NCBI GenBank assembly: GCA_025453315.1
Contig: JALOQQ010000073.1
Span: 1 to 5,394 of the forward strand
Length of the DNA: 5,394 nt
DNA from: Planctomycetota bacterium
Lineage (GTDB): Bacteria > Patescibacteriota > Patescibacteriia > Patescibacteriales > UBA12465
Direction: 5' to 3'
Position numbers and translations under genes: made by a program. Of the stretch, positions 1 through 5,191 are shown piece after piece. The notes beneath the pieces were generated by a model, which saw only the letters and a program-made list of their open reading frames with translations, did not search any database and was not told where the DNA came from. Every line of letters starts with the position of its first letter. The stretch's first letter is position 1.

Positions 1-898
1 CAAAAATTATTATCAATTTTACCTTCATTATTTTCTTTAAAATCATAAACTCTGGTAAAGATAAAGCTGTGACTGCCATCATAAAGGCTAAAGCGGTTCC
101 GAGAGCCATTCCCTTTTCCGTTAAAACGCTAATTAGCGGAATTACTCCAGCCGCATTAGAATAAAGCGGAATTCCCAACAAAGTTACTAAAGGAACGGAA
201 TACCAATTATTAGCGCCAGCATATTGGGCTAAAAAATTTACTGGCACATAGCCATGAAGAGAGGCGCCAAGACCAACACCAATTAAAATGTAGGGCCAAA
301 TTTTTTTCAAAATATTAAAAGCATAACTTCGGGAGTATAATAAACGGTCTTGAAAAGTTATTTCTAAAGAAGGTGTTTTTTTAACTTTTTTATTTTTATT
401 AACAAAGTCAGTTAATAAACCTTCTACTTTTAAACGACCAATAATTAAACCTGAGAAAATAGAAATTAATAATCCACTAATAACATAAAGTAGAGCAACT
501 TTCCAACCAAAAAGGCTAATTAATAAAACTAAAGCGACTTCATTGATTAATGGTGAGGCTACTAAAAAAGAAAAAGTAGCGCCTAGTGGCACTCCTGCTT
601 CCACAAACCCCAAAAACAATGGTACAGCTGAACAAGAACAAAAGGGCGTGACAATCCCCAAAAGAGAAGCTAAAATATGTCCGGTTAATTTATTTCTCTT
701 TGCTAAAAAAGAACGAACTTTTTGCGGCGGTAAATAGGTACGCAAAAAAGAAATAACAAAAATAATAACTAATAATAAAATAGTTATTTTAATGACATCA
801 AAAATGAAAAAATTAACTACCTCAGCTAAACGTTCTTCTTTTATATTGAATACTGAATAAGTTAACCACTCAGCCAATAATTGCAGAGGATAAAACAT
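1..898 (-). CDS. ArsP/YraQ-family (DUF318) membrane permease, C-terminus cut by window edge
   Basis: The frame is open from ATG at 898 to the left edge, giving 299 residues without a stop. Hallmarks of the COG0701/DUF318 permease family are visible. TPFCSCSAVP (residues 84-93) carries the paired cysteines C87 and C89, followed by SPLINEVA (115-122), GIPLYSNAAGVIPL (242-255) and LSLPEFMILKK (279-289). About seven or eight hydrophobic segments are present, including roughly 33-52, 75-95, 106-131, 134-154, 199-219, 236-256 and 263-282, with a lysine-rich cytoplasmic linker near 165-180. Known family members export organoarsenicals (ArsP) or divalent copper/zinc (SO_0444 type), with the CxC cysteines proposed to contact the substrate. 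The substrate here cannot be read from sequence. The last family block is already present, so probably only a few tens of residues are missing. The gene lies 19 nt downstream of the acetyltransferase gene, so the two are likely cotranscribed. Family assignment is confident; the substrate is open. Confidence 0.9.
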   Translation of the reverse strand, partial: MFYPLQLLAEWLTYSVFNIKEERLAEVVNFFIFDVIKITILLLVIIFVISFLRTYLPPQKVRSFLAKRNKLTGHILASLLGIVTPFCSCSAVPLFLGFVEAGVPLGATFSFLVASPLINEVALVLLISLFGWKVALLYVISGLLISIFSGLIIGRLKVEGLLTDFVNKNKKVKKTPSLEITFQDRLLYSRSYAFNILKKIWPYILIGVGLGASLHGYVPVNFLAQYAGANNWYSVPLVTLLGIPLYSNAAGVIPLISVLTEKGMALGTALAFMMAVTALSLPEFMILKKIMKVKLIIIF

Positions 899-917
899 AA
901 TTTATTTATAAAGCTTG

Positions 918-1358
918 CTATTTCTTAACTAACATTAATCTAGGCTCACCATCACCAAAATAATTATCTCGCCACGATTCAATAAAAAATCCTAGAGATA
1001 AGTACAAACAAACCGCTTTATTATTATGTGGATGAACAACTAATTCAATCCGAGAATATTTAAGCATCTTTTTTAAAAGAAGATTCATTGTTTGTCTAGC
1101 AAATCCTTGACCCCTGAACTTTTTAGTAATAATTAAACCATTGATATGAACTGTATTTCTTTTTAACTCTTCATAAGCCGCCAAACCAATAACTTCATTA
1201 CCATTTTTCACAATAAAAACGAAATTATTTTTTATAAAATCTTCAATTTCTTCAACACTAGTTCTAGCGGCATAGGTTTTTGAATTAGCCAATTTTTCCA
1301 TTTTAGCTATTTCTTTTTGATCTTTGATGGTCGCTCTAGTTAATAATATTTTATTCAT
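918..1358 (-). CDS. GNAT-family N-acetyltransferase (RimI-like fold)
   Basis: A 146-residue single-domain GNAT protein that transfers acetyl from acetyl-CoA to an amine. The acetyl-CoA pyrophosphate-binding motif A is RGQGFA (residues 82-87), preceded by the strand HINGLIITKKF (71-81). Motif B, NNKAVCLYLSLGF (112-124), gives the usual asparagine and the tyrosine of the 'YxxLGF' turn (Y119). The C-terminal NYFGDGEPRLMLV (132-144) resembles the end of RimI-type enzymes. The length is normal for a one-domain GNAT. The ATG at 1358 is preceded by AAAT and has no Shine-Dalgarno sequence. It ends in TAG. The gene is the first of a two-gene unit with the permease and follows a TATAAT box at 1390-1395. 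The substrate is unknown: a ribosomal-protein, amino-acid or small-molecule amine acceptor are all possible, and pairing with a metal or organoarsenical permease does not decide it. Confidence 0.88.
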   Translation of the reverse strand: MNKILLTRATIKDQKEIAKMEKLANSKTYAARTSVEEIEDFIKNNFVFIVKNGNEVIGLAAYEELKRNTVHINGLIITKKFRGQGFARQTMNLLLKKMLKYSRIELVVHPHNNKAVCLYLSLGFFIESWRDNYFGDGEPRLMLVKK

Positions 1359-1389
1359 ATTTTTAGAAAAAAATTAATGCTCTATAGAT

Positions 1390-1418
1390 ATTATACCGCA
1401 AAAGTTATTTTTAAACTA
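1390..1418 (-). promoter_or_regulatory. Probable promoter of the GNAT-permease unit
   Basis: Read on the minus strand, a perfect TATAAT (1395-1390) lies about 30 nt before the GNAT start. At 17 nt upstream sits TAGTTT (1418-1413), a poor -35 that overlaps the TAG stop of the preceding ligase gene. Transcription would begin near 1383, leaving a leader of about 25 nt without a Shine-Dalgarno sequence. No hairpin terminator is visible between the ligase stop and this box, so read-through from the upstream operon is also possible. Confidence 0.5.
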
Positions 1419-2114
1419 TATTATCTTTTCGAATATTGGCTTATACATATCATCTTTAATATCTAGCTTTAATTCATTTCTATTCAATCTTTCCGAATAT
1501 TCTACTGGAGCTTCTTGTATTAAAGCCAAAGGACGCCTTTCATTTCCCTCCCCCATACACAAAACAGCAGCCGTGGCCAAACTATCAGCCACATCTACGT
1601 GCGAATATTCAAATGGTCTACCAAAAATATCTAAACTCTGACGATAATCCTTTAACCCCTTTATGCCAGCATAACCCAAAGCGACTCCGGTTATACCAGC
1701 CCTCAAAGGCAAGCAACGACTATCAGTAATAATAACCCCGACTTTTTTTAAAGAATATTTTCTTTTAAAGTATTTTCTGATTTTAATAGCTGAAGTAAAG
1801 CTATTTTTAGGTAAAAGTATTAAATCATCATTGGCATTACTTTCATCGATGCCAGCATTAGCCATGCAAATTCCATCTTTAATAGTTAAATAAACATACT
1901 TAGTAGGCAAAACAAAATCGCTTTCTTCTCTAATAATTCTTTCTTTATCTTCTTCATTATTTTTTTTAACAACTCTTCCCTCTGATAAAGCGACAATTTT
2001 AGAAGTTATTATTACAATATCTTTTTCTTTAATAACTGGTAAATATTCTTCTATAAACGGCAAGAGCTTTTCCGAAGGTTTAAAAATTCTAGTTTTTATT
2101 GCTTTGATTTTCAT
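1416..2114 (-). CDS. CofE/FolC2-type gamma-glutamyl ligase (COG1478 family)
   Basis: The 232 residues cover the whole F420-0:gamma-glutamyl ligase domain. Family blocks in order are TSKIVALSEGRV (37-48), GIDESN (88-93), LLPKN (100-104), ITDSRCLPLRAG (129-140), TGVALGYAGIKGLKDYR (142-158), GRP (165-167), VADSLATAA (175-183) and MGEG (187-190). Archaeal CofE adds glutamate to F420-0 using GTP and metal. A chlamydial homologue (CT611, FolC2) is, from memory, reported to replace folylpolyglutamate synthase. The block TDSRCLPLRAGITGVALG differs from the TDTFGRPWR-type block of true CofE, which fits a non-F420 subfamily, and no F420 gene is seen here. A folate-type gamma-glutamyl ligase is therefore the better guess, but the substrate is inference. 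The start lies inside the end of the transporter gene (26-bp overlap), implying translational coupling. The enzyme is presumably cytosolic. It ends in TAG. Confidence 0.85.
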   Translation of the reverse strand: MKIKAIKTRIFKPSEKLLPFIEEYLPVIKEKDIVIITSKIVALSEGRVVKKNNEEDKERIIREESDFVLPTKYVYLTIKDGICMANAGIDESNANDDLILLPKNSFTSAIKIRKYFKRKYSLKKVGVIITDSRCLPLRAGITGVALGYAGIKGLKDYRQSLDIFGRPFEYSHVDVADSLATAAVLCMGEGNERRPLALIQEAPVEYSERLNRNELKLDIKDDMYKPIFEKII

Positions 2115-2736
2115 ATTTTAATAAATAAATTCCTAAATAAGATAAAGGGGTGTAAATCGCCCCCATTGCAACTTTGTATAAATACCATGGTATGCCCATT
2201 AAAATTATAGTAGGCACTGAATAAATACCCCAGAAAGCAACAAACATAAAAATAAAGGTATCTAATAATCCTGACCACAAATTAGATAAATTAGACTGAA
2301 GCCAAAAAAATTTATATTTTATTTTTTTCTTAAAAAAGAAAAAAGCCATTACATCTTGATATTCCGCAATAACATAAGCCAACACAGAAGCAATAGACAT
2401 TCTAAAAGAAATACCAAAAATGGTATTATAAGAATCTTTAATCAAAGCTCCGCCCTTAGACCAAGGTGCAGCGATAGAAATTAAAGAATAAACCAAAAAT
2501 AACAATATTGATATAAAGCCAGCCCAAACAAAATTTTTAGCCATTTGCTTACCATACACTTGACCAACCACGTCTGTAATAATATAAACAAAAGGAAAAA
2601 AGAATATGGCTACCGATAGATGAGTACCAAAAACAAAAGGCATCATTTTTGCTCCTAAAGTGTTAGAGGCGAAAAGTGAAACTAAATAAATAGTTAAAGC
2701 TACAATTAAACGAAAATTTATTTTTTCAATTATCAT
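2089..2736 (-). CDS. VUT/YhhQ-family transporter (queuosine-precursor transporter family, COG1738)
   Basis: A 215-residue integral membrane protein with about six hydrophobic segments (roughly 9-27, 37-57, 68-90, 112-133, 158-178, 185-205). Family signatures are YIITDVVGQVYG (51-62) with the following KNFVWAG (67-73), SVLAYVIAEYQDV (117-129), and WLQSNLSNLWSGLLDTFIF (145-163), which match YhhQ blocks of the type ITDxxxEVYG, AYxxxExxDV and NNxSxxxxQxxDT. Known YhhQ proteins import 7-deazapurine precursors of queuosine (preQ0, preQ1 or queuine). Substrate breadth in other phyla is unsettled, and no queuosine gene is visible here. The C-terminus is lysine- and asparagine-rich. The gene is the first of an operon with the COG1478 ligase, follows a leader of about 135 nt with an attenuator-like structure, and starts at an ATG preceded by TTAAAAT without a Shine-Dalgarno sequence. 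Family assignment is confident; the transported molecule is not. Confidence 0.88.
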   Translation of the reverse strand: MIIEKINFRLIVALTIYLVSLFASNTLGAKMMPFVFGTHLSVAIFFFPFVYIITDVVGQVYGKQMAKNFVWAGFISILLFLVYSLISIAAPWSKGGALIKDSYNTIFGISFRMSIASVLAYVIAEYQDVMAFFFFKKKIKYKFFWLQSNLSNLWSGLLDTFIFMFVAFWGIYSVPTIILMGIPWYLYKVAMGAIYTPLSYLGIYLLKYENQSNKN

Positions 2737-2757
2737 ATTTTAATTAATTAGGTAAAT

Positions 2758-2778
2758 AAAAAAACGCCCCAAAGGCGT
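2758..2778 (-). terminator. Intrinsic terminator inside the leader, just upstream of the transporter gene
   Basis: On the minus strand ACGCC (2778-2774) and GGCGU (2768-2764) form a 5-bp stem closed by UUUGG. The stem runs directly into seven U (2764-2758, the first being the last stem base). It sits 22 nt before the ATG at 2736, and no minus-strand gene lies between it and the bidirectional terminator at 3306-3338. Its natural role is therefore conditional termination within the transporter leader rather than ending an upstream gene. On the plus strand the tail is interrupted (ATTTATTTT), so it is a worse terminator in that direction. Confidence 0.65.
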
Positions 2779-2804
2779 ATTTATTTTAAATACCATCCTT
2801 TGAG
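2768..2804 (-). promoter_or_regulatory. Antiterminator hairpin competing with the leader terminator
   Basis: CUCAAAGG (2804-2797) can pair over 8 bp, with one G-U, to CCUUUGGG (2775-2768). It encloses a second perfect 7-bp stem GUAUUUA/UAAAUAC (2793-2787 with 2783-2777, loop AAA), with only an AUG/G internal loop between the two stems. The outer helix uses bases 2775-2768 and the inner stem uses 2777-2778, so almost the whole terminator stem is consumed. The two folds are mutually exclusive, which is the expected architecture of an attenuator. Whichever factor holds CUCAAAGG elsewhere would allow termination. Confidence 0.55.
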
Positions 2805-2877
2805 CTAAATACTAAAAATCATTTTTAGTAAACCCTGACCAAGTTTTGATATTTTTGTTTATTAACATATTAATTAT

Positions 2878-2906
2878 ATTATATATACTATTAAATAATA
2901 GTTCAA
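2878..2906 (-). promoter_or_regulatory. Sigma70-type promoter of the transporter-ligase operon
   Basis: On the minus strand TTGAAC (2906-2901) and a perfect TATAAT (2883-2878) are separated by exactly 17 nt. The start would be near 2871. A second overlapping ATAAT lies just downstream. The background is very AT-rich, so -10 boxes arise easily, but a near-consensus -35 at ideal spacing is persuasive. Confidence 0.65.
2887..2902. promoter_or_regulatory. Dyad inside the leftward promoter, possible operator
   Basis: ACTATTA, two A, then TAATAGT form a perfect 7-bp inverted repeat. It fills most of the spacer and touches the -35 box of the minus-strand promoter, a typical position for a repressor site. 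Chance is possible in sequence this rich in A and T. Confidence 0.3.
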
Positions 2907-2916
2907 TAAACTTTAT

Positions 2917-2945
2917 TTGACATATTTTTATAAATATGTTATTAT
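2917..2945 (+). promoter_or_regulatory. Sigma70-type promoter of the 104-residue protein gene
   Basis: A perfect TTGACA (2917-2922) and TATTAT (2940-2945) are separated by 17 nt, placing the start near 2952 and leaving a leader of about 24 nt. It faces away from the transporter promoter, the two -35 boxes being 10 bp apart, so the region is a compact divergent control site. Confidence 0.65.
2920..2939. promoter_or_regulatory. Dyad overlapping the rightward -35 box, possible operator
   Basis: ACATATTT, four bases, then AAATATGT form a perfect 8-bp inverted repeat that overlaps the last three bases of the -35 box and fills the spacer. A second arrangement shares its right arm: TATGTTATT (2935-2943) pairs with AATAACATA (2960-2968) across 16 nt. 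The half-site ACATA thus recurs around the start region. This is consistent with a regulator binding site but unproven. Confidence 0.35.
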
Positions 2946-2975
2946 TATAGTATTATAAAAATAACATAAAAAAAT

Positions 2976-3290
2976 ATGAACCCAGAACAAATTACTAATG
3001 AACAAATAAGAAAGAAGCTCATCACAAAAGAAGATCGTATTAGAAGTGGAATGCCAAGTGATAAATATAAATCAGGAACGCTTGTTGATACAGGAGAATC
3101 ATACATAGAAACAATCGAAAAAGAAGTTGAAAGTAAGATGTCAAACGAGGAGGAATTAGCAAAAATAAGAAAAGAAATAATGGATGATAATAATTTGGGA
3201 AGCAGTCCAATGTATAAAGGCCCTGATCAAGAATTATATAAGTCTGGCAGGAATATCGTTAAAGAATATAATAAAAAACAGTATAATTAA
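2976..3290 (+). CDS. Hypothetical small hydrophilic protein (104 aa)
   Basis: I do not recognise this family. The ATG at 2976 follows a run of A (AAAAAAAT) about 24 nt after a predicted start site, and the gene ends in TAA before a strong terminator, so it has a complete transcription unit of its own. The protein has no signal peptide, membrane segment or cysteine and is dominated by Lys, Glu, Asp, Asn and Ile. A likely helical stretch at residues 42-72 is rich in Glu and Lys. YKSG occurs twice, at 31-34 after MPSDK and at 88-91 after GPDQEL, which suggests a degenerate internal repeat flanking the helix. It is probably cytosolic and partly disordered. It is divergent from the transporter operon and shares a 239-bp control region with it. 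A regulator role would be a guess, as no DNA-binding fold is evident. Confidence 0.7.
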   Translation: MNPEQITNEQIRKKLITKEDRIRSGMPSDKYKSGTLVDTGESYIETIEKEVESKMSNEEELAKIRKEIMDDNNLGSSPMYKGPDQELYKSGRNIVKEYNKKQYN

Positions 3291-3305
3291 AAAATTTATA
3301 AATAC

Positions 3306-3338
3306 AAAAAAAGACGAGTTTTAAACTCGTCTTTTTTT
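3306..3338. terminator. Bidirectional intrinsic terminator between convergent genes
   Basis: A near-perfect palindrome with seven A (3306-3312), the stem GACGAGTT/AACTCGTC (3313-3320 with 3324-3331) and seven T (3332-3338). A U-tract follows the stem on either strand. It ends the plus-strand gene that stops at 3290 and the minus-strand operon whose last stop is at 3375, leaving an 84-bp convergent gap with nothing else visible. Confidence 0.9.
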
Positions 3339-3374
3339 ATAATAAAATATATAACTATTATAATCTTAATTATT

Positions 3375-4598
3375 CTACTTTAATATCTTAATCACTCCTT
3401 TATTAGCATCCACTTCTATTAAATTTCCGTCATTAATTGTCTTCATTACATCCTTAACACCAATTATGCAAGGGATATTAAATTCTCTAGCTATAATTGC
3501 CGCATGAGAGGTTATACCACCAGTTTCAGTTACTATAGCTACTGCTTTTTTCATGGCTGATAAATATTCAACGGCAGTATAAACAGCGATTAAGATATCA
3601 CCTTTACGCATTTTCTTATTTGCTTCTTGGCTGTTATGCGCTAATACTGCCCTACCTTTAACAATTCCCTGACAGGCAATTTGACCTCTTAAATTCGCTT
3701 TTTCCCGAACTTCAGATAAACCACCAATATTTAAAAATTTTCTAGCCTTATCACCTTCATAGATATTTAATTTATTATCAAGATAAAACAAAACGGTTAT
3801 TTTTTTTCTTTCTGTTATTAATCTAATATGATTATTTTTAGACTTTAATAATTGTTCAATTTCTTTAATCTGCAAATAATTAATAGACTCTTTGGAACAT
3901 TTAATTCTTTTAGATATTTCCAAATAAAGATTATTAGCCATTTTACTTCTCAAATCCAATAAATCAGAGACATCATCTTTAATAAATGCTCCAATTCTAA
4001 TTATAGAACTAAAATTTAAATCTCTTTTATTAAGTTTTAAAAGATTCGTTAGTTTCTTAATTTTTATTTTAGCAAAACGACTTTCTTTAATTGGCTGTGT
4101 ATAATAAACAAAATTATCGTTTAAAATGCTTTTGTCTTTTGTGTATTTCTTTAAAATACTATAAAATTCATTGCCCACCAAAGAACTAAACAAATAAAGC
4201 AAATTACTCATAGCATCTAATAAAGCCGCCTCATTTCTAATACGTATCAAATCTTTAATTAATTCATTATTATTTTTATCAAAATATTCTTTATTATTTA
4301 TTACAGATAATAAATTCTTTAATTTTTTAGACTGTATCTCATATTTTTTCAATGTCACCGAACCCCATTTATAATCGTTAATTTTTAATTTAAATTTCTT
4401 TTTTAACAATTCTAAATCAGAAACTAAACCATATTTTTTCTGCCAACCCTGTTCAATAATAGAAATAATTCTATAACTCTTACCAAGTATTTTTTTAAAT
4501 TCTTTAAAAAATAATTCATCGGCATAATTTAAGGCTTGTAGTGGAGCTAAATTATTACTAAAAAGTAATTCGTATTTTTTATTCTGAAATTTAATCAT
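3375..4598 (-). CDS. PEP-utilizing enzyme mobile (phosphohistidine) domain protein lacking an ATP-grasp domain
   Basis: 407 residues. The C-terminal ~100 residues are the swivelling phosphohistidine domain of PEP synthase, pyruvate phosphate dikinase and rifampin phosphotransferase. They comprise GQIACQGIVKGRA (305-317), GDILIA (333-338), TETGGITSHAAIIARE (357-372) with the phosphorylatable H365, and GNLIEVDANKGVIKIL (391-406). Residues 1 to about 290 are lysine-rich and mainly helical. Part of this (about 205-290, with RIK-SKESINYLQIKEIEQLL and the following strand) resembles the helical segment that precedes the His domain in PEP synthase-like enzymes. There is no N-terminal ATP-grasp (pyruvate/phosphate dikinase ATP-binding) domain and no C-terminal PEP-binding barrel, so a full dikinase reaction cannot be done by this chain alone. 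It is the last gene of its operon, 15 nt after the HD gene. Its start has TTCT before the ATG, unlike the AAAT of most others here. Function is inferred at the domain level only. Confidence 0.82.
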   Translation of the reverse strand: MIKFQNKKYELLFSNNLAPLQALNYADELFFKEFKKILGKSYRIISIIEQGWQKKYGLVSDLELLKKKFKLKINDYKWGSVTLKKYEIQSKKLKNLLSVINNKEYFDKNNNELIKDLIRIRNEAALLDAMSNLLYLFSSLVGNEFYSILKKYTKDKSILNDNFVYYTQPIKESRFAKIKIKKLTNLLKLNKRDLNFSSIIRIGAFIKDDVSDLLDLRSKMANNLYLEISKRIKCSKESINYLQIKEIEQLLKSKNNHIRLITERKKITVLFYLDNKLNIYEGDKARKFLNIGGLSEVREKANLRGQIACQGIVKGRAVLAHNSQEANKKMRKGDILIAVYTAVEYLSAMKKAVAIVTETGGITSHAAIIAREFNIPCIIGVKDVMKTINDGNLIEVDANKGVIKILK

Positions 4599-4613
4599 AG
4601 AATGAATTTACTT

Positions 4614-5189
4614 TTATTCATAGCTAGTACCATTTTCATTTAAAAACTTTAATTTTTTAATAGCCTCATCATACCAAGGCTGAGCAATTTTCCTAGCTTT
4701 AATATTGGTTATTCTTTCAAACATCCAATTGAACTTATTTAATACTTTTTCATAACCCATTTTTTTAATTTGTTCGGTTAGAAATATTTCAATATTATTT
4801 TCCAAAAAACTTAAACTATCAGCATCTTTAATCAAATTTTGATCTTCATCACCACCTACTTCATGTTTCAAAATAAGGCTATAAACTTTATTAATAACTT
4901 CCTCACTCGCTCCCTGCTCTTTTAAAAACTGAGCCATAATTTCCGCTCCTTTTTGCTGATGATGAGATAAATGTTCATCACTTTGATATCCTTTATCATT
5001 AGCAGATACTTTATCGTAATTCTTATCTCTAAAAGCCCTTTCAATATCATGACTTAAAGCAGCTATTTGCATAAGTTCATTGGCATCCGGTTTTAATTCT
5101 TTTAACCAATAAACCGTTCTTTCTAAATGGCGACTACCACCGGTAACCTTATTAACAAATTCTTCAGTTTTTTGATATAAGCTAGTCAT
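4614..5189 (-). CDS. HD-domain phosphohydrolase-like protein
   Basis: A 191-residue all-helical protein with metal-binding signatures of the HD superfamily: H21 (RHLERTVYW), the H47-D48 doublet in AALSHDIERAF, a histidine cluster H73/H76/H77 in HLSHHQQKGAEI, H109 in ILKHEVGG, and D122/D124 in KDADSLSFLE. The order H, HD, H, H, D is that of metal-dependent phosphohydrolases with more than one metal ligand set, so an active mono- or dinuclear enzyme is likely. Known members hydrolyse nucleotides, cyclic dinucleotides or phosphate esters; the substrate here is unknown. The C-terminal part (130-185) is helical with no recognised domain. The ATG at 5189 (context AAAT, no Shine-Dalgarno) lies 2 nt after the upstream stop, and the gene ends 15 nt before the phosphohistidine protein, so the three are very probably one operon. 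Confidence 0.85.
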   Translation of the reverse strand: MTSLYQKTEEFVNKVTGGSRHLERTVYWLKELKPDANELMQIAALSHDIERAFRDKNYDKVSANDKGYQSDEHLSHHQQKGAEIMAQFLKEQGASEEVINKVYSLILKHEVGGDEDQNLIKDADSLSFLENNIEIFLTEQIKKMGYEKVLNKFNWMFERITNIKARKIAQPWYDEAIKKLKFLNENGTSYE

Positions 5190-5191
5190 AT

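Larger units (their letters stand above)
2737..2871 (-). promoter_or_regulatory. Structured 5' leader of the transporter-ligase operon, candidate riboswitch/attenuator
   Basis: From the predicted start near 2871 the transcript carries about 135 nt before the transporter ATG. Its 5' end is unstructured and AT-rich. A folded part follows at 2847-2794. A possible short hairpin AAAC/GUUU (2846-2843 with 2833-2830) has the loop UUGGUCAGG. It abuts an 8-bp hairpin ACUAAAAA/UUUUUAGU (2829-2822 with 2818-2811, loop UGA), and then comes the segment UAGCUCAAAGGAUGG. The loop UUGG could pair with UCAA of the last segment. The antiterminator and terminator come after that. The G-rich, C-poor strings stand out from the AT background and look selected. 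I do not recognise a known aptamer consensus. Transporters of this family are riboswitch-controlled in other bacteria, which supports a ligand-sensing role by inference. Confidence 0.55.

Noticed and set aside
543..737. Plus-strand open frame of 64 codons
   Set aside because: It lies wholly antisense to the permease gene over the CSC motif region. The minus-strand frame is a long, family-matching protein, and the plus-strand translation is low-complexity with no context of its own.
1416..2114. Genuine F420 biosynthesis CofE
   Set aside because: Domain membership is clear, but no other F420 gene is present and the central block departs from the CofE type, so the narrow name was not used as a gene symbol.
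2764..2806. T-box riboswitch: the leader string AAGGAUGGUA resembles the T-box core AGGGUGGUA and sits in an antiterminator with a UGG-containing bulge
   Set aside because: Only about 65 nt precede it, with no recognisable Stem I, specifier loop or AG bulge. The bulge is shorter than the usual seven nucleotides, and VUT transporters are not typical T-box targets. The resemblance is worth a covariance search but is not enough for a call.
2794..2847. preQ1-I, preQ1-II, THF, fluoride or TPP riboswitch
   Set aside because: The conserved cores I remember for these classes are absent. Only loose string similarity to preQ1-II was found, without its main stem.
4602..4621. Inverted repeat ATGAAT/ATTCAT at the HD-phosphohistidine gene junction
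   Set aside because: Only a 6-bp AT-rich stem with an 8-nt loop and no U-tract. It is too weak for a terminator and easily due to chance in this composition.
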